Position numbers and translations under genes: made by a program. A stretch of 64,000 nt of DNA, from NCBI GenBank assembly GCA_033439765.1, contig JAULSN010000002.1, positions 1,488,001 to 1,552,000 on the forward strand, given 5' to 3'. The stretch comes from Lasiosphaeria ovina. Its lineage: Eukaryota > Ascomycota > Sordariomycetes > Sordariales > Lasiosphaeriaceae. Below the pieces are notes generated by a model. It was not told where the DNA came from and ran no database searches. It saw nothing but the letters and a program-made list of their open reading frames with translations. Positions within the stretch are counted from its first letter, which is position 1; each line of letters starts with the position of its first letter. This document shows positions 12,137-24,549 of the stretch, in pieces.

Positions 12137-15100
12137 GGTGGCTCAGGGGTAGGCCTCTTGTTGACTTCGCGAGGGTTATTACTAGGGGTCAAGATTGTTG
12201 CGTCGGTTCTTCAACTGTGCGAAGGGCAACCTTGTTTGGAACACTCGGAGAGAAGGAAGTATTGGTTCTCAAAAATTTAAAATTTAAACCAGAAACATAA
12301 AGGAATGTCTTCAGCGAAGCCCATGACGGCGACTGTCCCGGGCGGCCTTGCCAAGCTGTCGCGCCATCCAGTGTCGCGACCTGCTCCCGCTGTCATCTGT
12401 TATGACGTCAGCGAGATGAGGGAGACCACTGAAGCAAATGACATGACATCCCCCTGGAGCTTTACGTGGCTGACCCAAGGCGGTCTGAGCCGGCAGAACA
12501 TTGCATCACCAGCTAACTGGCACCTGCCTCCCTTGGTCGCCAGTCCGTTTTCTACCCCCCATCTTCCCAAGTTCGTGTTTCTTCGCTGCAAATATTTTAT
12601 CTCCAGCTTTTCTCTGAGTCACCGCCGAAGTCCGTTGCCATTTTGCACTCTTGCTACCCAGTGTCCGTGACTTGGGAACGCCACTGCTCTCTCTGGAGCC
12701 ATCACGATCATAGCCATAACTGTGATGGACAATTGCAAGTATTTGCGCTCCCAGCCTCGGATTCCACGAGAGTTGGGCAGCTGCCCCGGCGATGTCGCAC
12801 AACTATCCCATCCTGTGTCGTATAAAGTAGGGTTTCTTATCTGAAGTGTGGGTTGTCAACAGCCGGCGCTCTCTCCAGGGAGAGGCACAGCGAGATCCAT
12901 TTGGCGGCCGGTTAAGTTCCTTCCGCTTCTTAGGTTGTGTTGCACAAGAAACATGGGCTGGACCACTGTGCCAGACTGATACCATCCAGGCCGTGGCCCA
13001 ATCTAGCAATAGCAGCTTCAGCTATATGGCACAGTTTCTGTGTGTCTTCGTTGCCTCGTCCCGTTTGAGACAGGATGACCTGGCCTGAGTTGTTCGTTCC
13101 CCCACCCTTTCCCGCCTGTGTTGGACAGAGGCCAATAGCAGGGCTGTTGGGCATTGGGCGGGAGAGCCGCACGGGGTTCCCATTAATAATTCCAACAATT
13201 ATTGCAGCAGGACCTTGGGGAACAAGGACCCGACACCAATATGGACGAGTCGTTATCTCAAAGCCGTTATTGTTCCGAGACCGGGTCGTATTCAGTGTAT
13301 TGTAAACGCCGTGTCTCAATTGTGAGGACCTTCCGCTGCGATGTACAGAGGATCGCCAGAGTTGTCCGACAACTCGAGAAGAGACTAGTGACCGGTGCGC
13401 AAAGACTGCTCTTCTCACTTCCAGCTGGTTCTTGGAGTTTCAGAGACCGTCGCTGCACGATGCATGCGGGTTGCTGCAGCTCGGCGCAACCTCTCATTCT
13501 GCCGCTCGCTCAGACCCCATTCTACACTTGCGCCGTCTGATCACTGTGATGGACCCCCCTTCGCGAGCAAATGCCCCGTTCATCCATTTCCAGATTGAGC
13601 GGCGGCGGCGGCGGCGGCGAAGGCGGCGATGGCGGCACATTTTCTCTTCGGGAGGACCAGCAAGACACTACGCCGAACAGTGCCATCGCCGGGCTTTCAG
13701 GCCAGATTATTACCCCTATTGCGCACTATGGCATGTCCGCTCTCCCGTATTAACCTGCGAGTGGCAAGTGGTTGCATACTGAGTACGGAGTATCTCAAGT
13801 TGTTGCGTCGCTGCCCGGTTGTCTCGGGCTGATCAAACAAACTGTTTACTCCGTACACTTCGGAAAGTGCTGGATCTCTAGCTGCAGACGCAGCATTCCG
13901 GGAAATGGCAATGGGCCGGTTATTTCTTCCAGAAGCAATTCTCGAAGTTGTCCGGCCGTCCCGATCCCACTGAAAAGCAAGGTTCTCCACAGCCAGTCAA
14001 CCACTCGATCCCTGGACTCGGGTCGCGTCGTGCCATTTTCGCCATGCCGCTACCCGAGGTTGCGAAAATGTAAAGACCTAAAACACTGCAGCGTCGTGCC
14101 CGTCCAGAGTAAGGTGTCATGGGAACTGTGGCATGGTGGTCGCAAACCGTGGTCTACGAAGGGGATCCTACCCTCGGCTTGCCCAGAGGCGAGAGGCTGC
14201 AGTCGCGCTCAAGAGGGGTGAGCTTTTTGTTGGGTTCTGGGCTCCAAAGGAATTTGGATCCAGGGGTACGGATTGTCAGCTGCGGCGTGGGGGGGAAGAG
14301 GGGGCTGCTGCATGCCATGATTGGAAACCACACGAGGAGCGGGCCAGCTCGAGCCAATACCGGATGCATGCGATTGATCAATTCAGGGGTGCCCGGAGAG
14401 CAATTATTCGGGGATTCGCCTCGATCGGCTGCCGTTGCTCAAGAGCCTCCCCGGTCTTTCCATTCATCATTCCCCGTGCAGCCCATTTCAGTGTTAGCAG
14501 GACAGGCTGGATGACGCGTTAAACATTAACTGACGTGCCGCTGCTATTGGTAACCAGGCTTGCCAGGCAAGGTGGACAGGACACCTGCCTATCCGTAATT
14601 TCTCGGACAATCTGCCATGAACGTCAGCCAGCGACGCACAGTCCCATCTGCCAAACACAAAGCCAATTCAAGCCCAAGACCTGTCCGGCTCCACCTCTAG
14701 CATATGCATCTGTAGCACGCGCATCCCTTAGCAGCGCTGCACCTCTTTTCCCTCAGTTCGCGCCCTTGGGCAACGTTCGCAAGCTCCAAATTCACGTTCG
14801 TCGGCAGACATGAGGCGCTGCTCCTGCATGGCCTGACTCGGACTTTTCCCCACCTAAAAGCGACTTTTTGGCGCTGCCGGCGAATTGGCTTCGAGCGAAA
14901 GCTTCTCGCCTGCAAGCGCACCGTTGGGAAAAGGGGACCTGGGTGTTCCCGTCGCTACCCTCCAGTCCCGTCAGGTCAGTGCCTGTCTGTGCCACCGCCT
15001 GCTCCTTTCGCGACGGCGCGCAGCCAAGGTGGCCCTCGTCCTTGCCCCGTCCCCCCCGACCGACCCATCTCTTTGCCCAGTTGATCGAGCGAGTCCTGCG

Positions 15101-15446
15101 AGGTCAATCAAATCCAGCTTCGGCGACGCTTCGACCGTCGTGACGGTTCATCTGACTGGTTCCGGGCCGACGTCGACCTGAGTCTTGCATATCGACGCCC
15201 GAACCTCCTTGCAGCTTCTCTGCAGGAGGTGCTCCGCAGTCTCAACAATTAGCCGCGCCAGATCTGCCAGCCCAAACCGAACCTACCGTAAAGTCAAACT
15301 CGGTCGATACCTTCGAATCCTGGTTCTGGTTAGGCGATCTGCCGAAAAGAGGCTTCACGGCTACTGCACGCGCGCCGACACCAAGGGCGGATACCGCACG
15401 TTATTTACCCCTTCCTGCGCCGCCTGACGACGCCGCCGACGCCGCA
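12137..15446. other. Long divergent intergenic region with probable long 5' leader
   Basis: About 3.3 kb with no recognisable protein. Two TACTCCGTA motifs lie at 13784-13792 (inverted) and 13847-13855. From 14837 to 15446 there is not one ATG on the plus strand, which suggests a long transcribed leader for the hydrolase gene. Just upstream of that stretch is a small open frame of nine codons (14810-14836). Short open frames elsewhere lack protein character. Confidence 0.5.
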
Positions 15447-18400
15447 ATGGACCACACCTCGTCGACACCGACTCTCCCCCCCATTCCCCGCAAAGCCCGT
15501 GAGCGAGGCGAACGAGAACGTGGCCGGCCCCGTGAACAAGAGCGCGACCAAGCCCAGCCAACTTCGCGCCGCCACAACGCTCCCCATGCCATCTCGACGC
15601 CGGAGCCCACCCAGGATCGAGAGAACGACATCTTTGCCGACTGGTCCGACCGCGACCGCCAACGATACGTCAACCGCTACCTGCGGGACCGAGACGACGA
15701 CAAAGTTCCTCCGCCTGTCCCAGGGTCCCCCGAGGTCATCTCGTCGCTCATCACGTCTCTATCGGCCATTTCCAGACCGCTGAGCAACCACTTTGACGGC
15801 CCCTCTTATCTCAGCCCCATCGGCGGCGCCCGCACTCCGAACAACCTGTCTACCCCGGGCTCCCCTACCGGTCACTCAGGAGGCTCGTTTGGTGTTGACT
15901 ACGGCGCCTTTTCCCAGCCATCCCTTGCCGACCTGCGCGAAGAGGACGTGCCTCTGGATGAACTCGCGGCCAGCGCTCCAGTGATACGAACCTCGAAGCC
16001 TCCCAGCGGGTATTCTTCTTTGACGTCGCCAAAGTCTCCCAAAAGCTCGGCGAATCGGGATGCATCGGGTCTGAAGAGTCTGCTTTCTCGAGGCAGCGGC
16101 GGCGCCTTGTCGCGTCCGTCGAGCAGGGGCTCCTTAGCATCCGCGGCCGAGAGCATTGGAAAGCTGAGCGTCGAGCGCGTCGCTGAGCCATTGTCGCCCG
16201 GAACCGAAGGCAAGGGTCTGACACGACAAAAGTCCCAAGACAGCTGGGGTAAGAAGAGCGGCCGAAACCAGCGTGGGTTGATGTACATGAGCAGCAAGGA
16301 AAGGCTACGAGAGAAGGAAAACGACAAGAAGAGAGCCAGCATTGGCGCTGTAGGCGGTAACTCGAACGGTCTCGGTGTTTCTAACGGAAACCTTACACCG
16401 CGTCTTGACCCGCTTTCGGTGGAGTCGGTGATCAACGAAGAATCGAACCCCGATTCCCCTCCTCGCCGCGAACGGACCAGCTTTGGCGGTGGAGAAGGTG
16501 TCCCCAATCCCCGACAAATACCAACTCGAGACTCGTCGCTGCGAAAAACCGGTAGCGGTGCTAAACGGTCCTCCGCTCGTGCGTCACGAACGTCGAAGCG
16601 CGACAGCGACGGCGGCCCCAACGCTACCATTCACGAGATCGACGAGCAAAGCAGCGGTGGTCGTACCAACCGCGGCGACACTGCCAGGCAGCGGCCGGGT
16701 GCTACGTCGGCCAAGGAGCTTGACCCTCTGAGGCTTTCCGCAGACCTTCCCCGATCGAACACGACGTCGTTCAGCAAACCGCGCCCAGACATTTACAGCT
16801 CGAGTCCGTCGACTCCAGCTGCAGCCATGTTTCCAGATACAGATCCGTTGGACGATGGTGCGCCGTCTCCTGCCATCGCCCAGGGGCGCCGTCGAGACCG
16901 CGAATCCAGCGCCGATGCGCGCTATCGTCGTCGCTCCGGCCGCTTGACACCGGATCTCCATAGCGGGTACAACAGCGAGACAGGGGGTGGTGTGACTCTC
17001 AAGGTGAAACGCAGCAGCAGCAGACTTAAGCGGCTCTCTGGCGCTGCAAGCCCTACCCCCGACAAGGCGTCAGATAAAGGGGTGGCCTCTGGAAACACAC
17101 ACAGCGATCAGCCACACATTGCATACGAGAGACCCAGGAGCGCCGATAGCATCGACGATGCCGTGGAGAGCTATCTGTGCAGCCCGCGTCTGAGCCAAAA
17201 GATCCGGCACCCACAGACAGGCCGGGTGATTAGCTTCAGCGAAGTCGGAGATCCAAACGGAAGTGCCGTCTTCTGCTGCGTTGGAATGGGTCTGACGAGG
17301 TATATCACTGCATTTTATGACGAGCTGGCATTGACTCTGAAGCTGCGTCTCATTACACCCGACCGACCTGGTGTAGGCGACAGTGAGCCTTATGCCGAGG
17401 GAACTGCAACCCCCTTGGGTTGGCCTGGTAGGTTGCCACTATGTCTAACCCGTTTTGGGTCACAACTTTGTTGATGCTGACTTCTTGCAGATGATGTGTA
17501 CGCGATTTGCCAGTCGCTGAAGATCACAAAGTTTTCCATCCTGGCTCATTCAGCCGGCGCCATCTATGCTCTGGCAACGGCACTCCGCATGCCCCAGCAC
17601 ATCCGGGGCAGAATACACCTTCTAGCGCCTTGGATTCCCCCGTCGCAAATGAGTGTGTTCGGTGCTAGTTCCCAGACCCCGTTGCCTCCCACCAACGCGA
17701 TACCCACGAGTCAGAGAATATTGAGGGCTCTCCCAACTCCGTTTCTTAAGGCTGCCAACAGCAGTTTTATGACAGCCACGAGCTCCAGTATCACCAGCTC
17801 CCTGCCAAAACAGAAGAGAGCGAAGCGGGACAAGAAAAGCGCCGCAGCCAAGGAGGCCAGCAGAAACTCGAACCAGTCGGGAGTCGAAAATAAAGAAAAC
17901 AACGGCCACGGCGACAGCGCACCCAAGGATCTGCGGCCTTCGCAGCCGGCCGACGAAGATATGGACCGCATCCGTCCGACAGGGGCGAGCCCCACTATGG
18001 CTGGTCCTGGCGGAACAAATCCATCCCACACCGATGGTAACAGCCACCGCCACAACCGCTCCAACTCATCCCAGCACGGCTCTCGTCGACAGTCTGAGAA
18101 GGAAGAGCATATCCTCGCAACGGCCGCCGCTCTAGCCAATTCTCAGCTTGCCGACCGCGAGCGCCAACAGATGTACGACAACCGCTTGACCCACGCGATC
18201 TGGCACCTGGCGACGACTGGTGCCAACCCCGCAGTAGACTTGCTTGTATGTCTCGAGCGGCGGCATACCATTGGCTTCCGCTACGTCGACATCACGAGAC
18301 CGGTCGTCATTCACCACGGCAGCCGCGACACGCGCGTGCCCGTGGAAAACGTCAAGTGGCTGGGCAAGACAATGCGACGCTGCGAGGTGCGCGTGCTCGA

Positions 18401-18554
18401 GGGCGAAGGCCACGGCTTGATGGCCAGCGCCCAGGTGATGGGGGGTGTGCTCATGGACGTCAGCCGCGAGTGGGAAGAGTGGAGTCGTGTCACGGGCGCG
18501 ACGAGGCGAGAGCACGAGAGGACAAGAAGAGGCACTGTGGGTCAGGGCTGGTGA
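15447..18554 (+). CDS. Alpha/beta hydrolase with long disordered N-terminal region
   Basis: Two exons, 15447-17427 and 17491-18554, join in phase at an Asp codon and encode 1014 residues. Residues 1 to about 570 are Ser/Arg/Pro-rich, charged and probably unfolded. The hydrolase fold starts near residue 573 (RLSQKIRHPQTGRVISFSEV). The nucleophile elbow is HSAGA with Ser681; the likely acid is Asp940 in HHGSRDTRVP and the likely base His968 in GEGHG, so the full triad is present. A low-complexity insert of roughly 160 residues sits between the core and the C-terminal part, rich in Lys/Ser/Asn. The enzyme class (esterase, lipase or other) cannot be told. Intron 1 is 63 bp with donor GTAGGT. The first ATG of the frame at 15447 follows a 610-bp stretch without ATG. 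Confidence 0.88.
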
Positions 18555-19869
18555 TCCAGCATGGCGATTTCTCAATCGTTTTGCGCGCCAAATCACTGGC
18601 GCCACTGCTGGCGCCCTTTCGGGTGTCACCGTATGGCATGGCCACGCTGCAGCTCCAAATGTAGCCGGCTCAAGCCTCGCCAGGTAACTGGTCCTGGGCC
18701 AACATCGACGTTCAGGCCCGGGGGTTTTCGTGCTAGCCGACAGGCCGCCTGAAATATCCCCACAAGCTGCGGGACTGGAGCTGTCAAGCGCGCATCAACC
18801 GACCGCTACGGGCTTTCTCTGTTGGTGTCTCTCAAAGACGGAGAGGGACGGAATGGGATATGAATAATAATAATAATAGCTACGATGCAAGGCCTGTGGA
18901 TAGGGCGGTTACGGCCCTTCTGGGTTCGCACTTCTGTATAGATCTTTTGCTGGATCGGAACCGTCCGGGGGTCCTTAGGAAGGTATATATATGTTCCACA
19001 GACAGGGGGGCGGGTTGGGTTGGACGGGTTGACTGGCGGTCGGCTGTGGGAACCAAAAAATTAATGACGAGAGAGGTATAATGCACCGAGCCTCTGGGGA
19101 CCGGCTAGGACGAGGCGGTGCCATGGGTTGTTGTCGCATTCTCACCATGTTGTTTCGTAGAGTGGAGGCACTTCCTAGTTTTCTTGAGCGATACTCGTCA
19201 TCGATGTATTTTTTTGGGGGCTTTTCCAGTTAACTTTTTACCTTGTAATTCTGAGTTGCAGAGAGCCGAAGCATATATGATAGCAATGTCAAATGTCAAT
19301 GCGGAACAAATCAGAGCATGGGGGCAAAGTGTTGTGTATGTTAACGTTTGTGGTGAGTTGACTTGCTATCCGTTCTGGGTTTCAACTTCCCATGTCACTT
19401 GCACAACAACAAATGCGTTTGGGGTGAGAATAACCTGACTTGATACCTAAGTGCGCAACAAACAACGATGTGTTTGGAAGAATTGAACATGAGTGGCCTG
19501 AGTGTGCCCTTCGTTCATCCAATGCTCTCTTGTGTGTGGTGCTATCGGCTATTCCCGAAGTAAAGGTGATGTCAGTCTGTCATTTGAGGAATTCGAAGAT
19601 GTGAAGAGCGTGATTTTTGCGTCAAGTCGAAGGCTGTTGGAGTACGGTTCGAGGTTAGCTAGAGCAGAGACTAGGAGAGAGAACACATAAATTCGTTAGA
19701 ATTGTGTAAGGTACACGGTCGAGAGAGAAAGGGAGAGATGACAAGAGCAACTCACTTTTCAACCATGACACGCCAGTGGCGCGTCGCCCAACCCCTTTCA
19801 CACCACCGTTACAACCAACATCGACCTAGGGTCCATGCTCTGAGCTCTTCCATCCCATTCTCCCCCTAA
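18555..19869. other. Convergent intergenic region
   Basis: About 1.3 kb between two convergent genes, presumably 3' UTRs plus spacer. A short ATA/AAT run lies near 18861-18877. No gene recognised. Confidence 0.5.
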
Positions 19870-20511
19870 TTAGGCACCGGGCATTGGCACCGGCAGCGGC
19901 GGCGCCCCGACCATCTCGCCCACCTCCGCAGCCTGCCCCAGTGGCTCCTGCACCTGCACGCGCAGCTTCAGCGTCGGGCCCGTGGGCTTCTTGATGCGCT
20001 TGCGCCCGCGATTCAGCTTCTTCCGCAGCCGCGACCCGTATCCGCGCAGCCGGTGCGCCACCTTTCGCGGCAGCGCCCGCACCTTCTTGCTCTTGGACCC
20101 CTTGATCTTGGCCGACGACTGGCCTGACGCCGGCGCCGCGCCCTTCCTGTCTTTTTTTTTATTGCTGTGTGCGGATTTATCTTTGGACGTGGATGTTGAT
20201 GACAGGACTTGCGGGTTGTTGGTGGCGTCCTGGTCGTCGGGGAACTGGAAGTCGTCGAGCGACTGCTGTTGCGGGACCATTTGCGAGGATATTGTTGGCG
20301 CTGCCGTGTCCTGAGAACCTCGACGGGCTTCCGTGCTGCTGGCGCCGCCGGCAGCTGCGTTGTCTTTGTCTCCGATGAGAGCCGTGCCCGAGGCTGCCGA
20401 CGAGATTGATGAGCCGCGCCGGTTGGGCTTGGGGAGCTTGGATTTGGAATTGGATGGCTGCGCGGTAGCCTCTGGGTTCTCTTTCTTCTTGTTGCCACCG
20501 AGAGAAAACAT
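19870..20511 (-). CDS. Hypothetical basic, low-complexity protein
   Basis: Open frame of 213 residues from the ATG at 20511. The frame extends 49 codons further upstream, but MFSLGGNKKK at 20511 is the more natural start because the upstream part is not conserved in character. The protein is Ser/Thr/Gln-rich in the first two thirds (RRGSSISSAASGTALIGDKD), then has a Lys/Arg-rich block (LRGYGSRLRKKLNRGRKRIK) that could bind nucleic acid or act as a nuclear localisation signal, and a Pro/Gly-rich end. I do not recognise a family. Coding character is supported by the uninterrupted frame and GC-rich third positions. Confidence 0.6.
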   Translation of the reverse strand: MFSLGGNKKKENPEATAQPSNSKSKLPKPNRRGSSISSAASGTALIGDKDNAAAGGASSTEARRGSQDTAAPTISSQMVPQQQSLDDFQFPDDQDATNNPQVLSSTSTSKDKSAHSNKKKDRKGAAPASGQSSAKIKGSKSKKVRALPRKVAHRLRGYGSRLRKKLNRGRKRIKKPTGPTLKLRVQVQEPLGQAAEVGEMVGAPPLPVPMPGA

Positions 20512-22318
20512 GGCCTCTCTGATGTGGTTCTGTGGCGAATTTGGGGGTTGATAATAAGAGTGCCAAGAGACAACTGTCGCAGGGCCGTGTTCAGATGGGA
20601 AGGCAAACCGGTGGAGGGTTTTGGGCTGGTAGATGATCCGCTCCGGTGAAGAATACAACTCGCATGCAAATGCTGAAATTGATAATTCTATGGGTAAATC
20701 GAGGTCGAAATATACAGGGGGATCAAAGGTGAAGTTGGAGGGCCAACGACATGGAGGGGAGAGTGAAACGTAGGGGTGCTCTGCTGGTCGGACAGCGATT
20801 CAAATGTTGGCGGGTGATGTACGAGGAAATATTGCTGTGTTGTGTTTCTCCTCAAGACTTGGAGCCAGGGCGGAGGACCCGACGTCCCGAGGCCCTGGAG
20901 GAGGATCGGGCGGTAGGTTGTGCCTTCTCTTTTCGTTTTGGGTCTGAGGTAGTTGCGAGGAACAAAGTGGTTCCTCACGGGTCTACCGGATGTTCTCCCC
21001 GGTCGACATTGCTCGCTCCTTCCTAATTAGTTCCCACCGAATCTCGAGCAGTTCCAAAACTGACTCAGTTGCCACTACAAGAATAATGGCGTATTGTGAC
21101 CCGAACCCAACGAGGTGGTCCGAACTACGGGAGTGGAATTGTAGTAAGCCTTTCAAAGCAGACGATGTTTAGACTTGGTTCGGGTTTTTCGCCTTTGTTC
21201 GAGACTGCTTTTGGGCCGTGTTTCATGTCCATACCTTACTTTCATCCTATATCTTTACCCTAGGCTCTCACTGTTATTGCCGTGGTTGAAATTAGGCAGG
21301 TTTCAAGCAAGGTCATTGTTCCACCGAAAGCGCAAAACCAGCAATTTTGATACTCCGGATCTTTCTAGCAAAATGGCCGCAAAGGCTCCTGATTTGCTCT
21401 CTCGTCCCATAGAAACCGGGCAAGACGAATTGAATATCTGAAGTCGCCGTCAAAGCCTCCATAGTCACACAGCAAACCAGTTCCGTGTAACGGTATAGAA
21501 GACTAGAAAGCAGCTAGATAATCCTAGTCATATGGCGTCTATCATAACAGCCTCGGACATGCCCGTCGATGTCAGACAAGAACTTGACAACAATAAAAAG
21601 AACTATTGGCCTTGCCATGTGTACTGAGAACAAGGTCTTGAGCTGACTCGACATGTTGCGTAACCATACTCGAAAACAATGGTAATATATTTGATTGTGA
21701 CTGCAGATTATTCGACTCTTCACAAAGGCCGGGGAGACCACCAAACTCCCACCCCTCCCCCGTTACTATTTAAGAACCACAGCTTGACGCCCTTTCTCCC
21801 CCTTTTCTATCCACCAACCACCAAAAGCATGAGTGTAAAAAAACTCGCTTTTGACATCTTCGGCCACTTTTCACCAACCCACCACGAGCAGCACTTTCCT
21901 ATTCTTGAGCGCACTTCAGCTCAGGTATTACCCGCCCACCTAGTTGACCGTCTATCATCACTAAACCCGACACCAAGATACGAGTGAGATAGAAAACATC
22001 CTCCGTAAATCTTAGTTCTAGTGTAAGTTTTTTGAGCGGCCGCACGCTAGCCCTTCCCAAAAACAATAGCTACTATCACAAAATCACCAAATCCTACCTT
22101 GAGATGAAGGCGCCGATTCAATTTACTTCAACATTTTTGCCGAACTTGTCTGAGTGCGACGTCAATAATTTCTCAGCTTCAGTCTCTCCGCCCGGGCCTA
22201 TGCACCCACATAAGATAAAGACGTGTGAGCATTCCTATGGATCTTCCTCCTGACAATCCTTTTTCTTTAGACAATCTCCCTCTCCTCTCCTTCCAAACGC
22301 GCACCAGACACCACAAAG
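20512..22318. other. Divergent intergenic region
   Basis: About 1.8 kb, clearly A/T-richer between 21100 and 22250 than the genes on either side. It contains an isolated 52-codon frame (21829-21987) behind an A/T-rich CTATTTAAG box; I do not call it a gene. The last 60 bp before 22319 are pyrimidine-rich. Confidence 0.45.
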
Positions 22319-23927
22319 ATGGCTTCAGGGCGGCAGTCTCGGAGCCAGTCTAGCCGACCGGGTGCCCGCCGTGAGGATGAGGACGAAGAAGACTTGGAGG
22401 CAAGTTTTTCCATGCTCAGTTCATTTTCATTCTTCTTGAGATTTTAACTTTGAGAAACAGCTCTGGTTTACCTCGGCAGCTCCCTCCGCCTCTCGACCGG
22501 CTCGTCAAAACCCTCAAAGTATGTTGACCGCTTTAACCTGCGAGAAAAAAAACAAGGCTTTGCCTGAACCTAATCTGAGCATTTTTGTTTTCTGACCAAA
22601 ATTTGGACAATAACCTTCCAGCATACCGAACTTCCCCAGCCCCCCAAGTGCTAGGGCCCCGAACCCAGCTGGTCCACAGCGGCCAAGCGTACCAACAGCG
22701 GCCAACGGACTCCGTGTACGGGCGCCCTCCCCGAAACGTTTACCAGTCTCGTCCGCCCCATGCTCGAACACAGAGCTATTCTGGATACAATACTGCATAC
22801 GGAGTACAGCAGCCGGTAGGAGCTCCAGCAGGAATGCGTAATACGGGCTTCTGGGCGCCAACATATTCCGCCGGCGGCGAGGAGCAGCCTGTTAACGGCG
22901 ACAGGGAGCTCGCCCCGCCTCCCCCGTACTGGGATAACGCGAGGGCGAGGGCCGGACGAGGACGAGGACGAGCACGAGCACGAGGGATGCCACCACCACC
23001 ACCACCGCCCGGGCCCCTTCTTCCTGTTCTCGGCACCTACACCTACATCCGAGGCCAAGAACCCGGACCACCGAGGCCCGACCACATCCCCGACCACATC
23101 CCCGACCCGTTCCTTTATCTTGTGCACAATACGCCGGACAATAGGCGGGATGCTGCACCAACGCGCTCCAGACCGCCGCCACCAGAAAGGCTGGAGGACG
23201 CAGCAACGGACAAGTGCACGACATGCGGGGACGAGCTGTTCCTGATTGTGTCGTGCGGGTGCAAGTACTGCGGCGACTGCCTGCGGAGCATGTTCAGGGC
23301 GGCGTGCTCTCGGGAGGCGTTGTTCCCGCCCAAGTGCTGCGACACCGCGATCCCCGTCGTCGAGGCCATCATGCGCGAGGTCCTCGGCCGCGAGCTCGTG
23401 GAAAGCTTCATGCAGCGAAGCCGCGAGTGGACCATCCCGGCGGACCAGCGCCGGTACTGCAGCAACCCCAAGTGCTCCAGCGCTCTCAACGCCGCCGACG
23501 CTCTCAACGCCGCCGACGGCAGCTCCACCGCCACCTGTCCCTCCTGCGGCACCCGGACTTGCGTCCGCTGCCTCGGCGCCGCCCACCCCGGCCAGCTCGC
23601 CTGTCCCGCCGACAGAAAGACCGAGCAGGTCAAGGGGCTGATGCAGAAGAAGGCCTGGAAGCAGTGCAGCAAGTGCGGGCAGGCCGTGGAGCGTGCCGAC
23701 GGCTGCAACCACATGACGTGTGTTGGCCCCTCCGCCTTCTTTCGTTTACACACCGTTAGTCAAACAGCGACCGAACCAGCCGCTAACCTGCCCCTTCCGT
23801 GTTTTCTAGATGCCTGTGCGGCCACCAGTTCTGCTACCGCTGCGGGGGGCCGTGGGAGGCCTGCGCGGCTAGTCCGGGAGGCTGCGTCAGGTATCCAAAC
23901 TACGGCAGCCCCACCTACGGGCCTTGA
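22319..23927 (+). CDS. RBR (RING-IBR-RING) E3 ubiquitin ligase
   Basis: Four exons, 22319-22399, 22461-22518, 22622-23717 and 23810-23927, join in phase to 450 residues. The first intron is GC-AG (donor GAG|GCAAGT); the others are GT-AG. RING1 starts near residue 245 (CTTCGDELFLIVSCGCKYCG). The IBR lies around 327-375 (YCSNPKCSSA, then CPSCGTRTCVRCLG). RING2 starts at 395 (CSKCGQAVERADGCNHMT), and the last intron splits its T codon, continuing as CLCGHQFCYRCGGPW. Cys408 is in the position of the catalytic cysteine that carries ubiquitin as a thioester. The N-terminal 240 residues are Pro/Arg/Gly-rich with an RGRGRARARG-like stretch and a proline run. Reading through the last intron would lose RING2, so splicing there is needed for function. 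Confidence 0.9.
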
Positions 23928-24001
23928 CTTTTCGCTAGCTAACATACCAAGATTTAGCTTCGCGATCTGGAATTAGGTCGCTAACAGTAACGAGAGAGAG
24001 A

Positions 24002-24022
24002 GACGGACGGACGGACGGACGG
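24002..24022. repeat. ACGG microsatellite
   Basis: Five direct copies of ACGG directly follow a GA run, with further scattered copies near 24090-24110. Confidence 0.85.
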
Positions 24023-24497
24023 ATCGACCAGAGGGAAAGAATGAGACAAGAGAAGGATTGAGGGGCAGACCAGAGAGACCGGGAAGACAGGGACGGGCGG
24101 ACGGACAGATGGAGAGAATGAGCAGAGACGGGTGATGCGTGGAATCTTGTGTGTTTGTTTCGTTTCTTGCGCTATAACAAAGGGCCCCATTGATGGGCAT
24201 ACTTTTCCGCCACACTGGCTTTAGCCGTCCTGGGCTGCACCAGACAGAGACAGGCATGGAGGGTTTTTCAAATTCGATTTTTCTTTTGCCTGCTTTTTAT
24301 TTTTTTTACCTCTTCAACCTTATTCTTGACTTTTTGTGCCACCCACTTTTCGCTGCAGAAATACGACCTGATATTGGGGAAATGCAGTGATGCTCGTTTA
24401 TGCCAGAGGCTTTTTCCCCGCTGAGGTGGGTTTCTTGCCCTGTCCAACCCTTCTCTTGGGCTAGTTGTTTGGATAACCGTAAATGGGAGAGGTTTTG

Positions 24498-24549
24498 TGT
24501 AACGGTGTGCCGTTACACCAGCAGACAAAACACATCCCTGTTGCCTGGA
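24498..24549. repeat. Dispersed repeat with palindromic end, less mutated copy
   Basis: Begins with the imperfect palindrome TGTAACGGTGTGCCGTTACA and continues for about 30 bp that also occur at 60933-60982. Termini of the TGTAACGG type resemble ends of retroelements, but no internal element is seen. See the matching copy for the mutation pattern. Confidence 0.6.

Noticed and set aside
10874..12280. Plus-strand open frame of 468 codons
   Set aside because: Lies opposite the hydroxylase-like gene; Arg/Gln/Val-rich composition is the usual shadow of a GC-rich gene.
13772..14221. Plus-strand open frame of 149 codons upstream of the hydrolase
   Set aside because: No protein character; better explained as spacer or upstream promoter sequence.
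21829..21987. 52-codon frame behind a TATA-like box
   Set aside because: Starts MSVKKLAFDIFGHFSPTHHE and looks mildly protein-like, but it is short, in A/T-rich spacer, with no family or second exon; not enough to call.
22651..23712. Minus-strand open frame of 353 codons
   Set aside because: Shadow of the RBR gene; no domain, while the plus strand has three zinc-binding domains.
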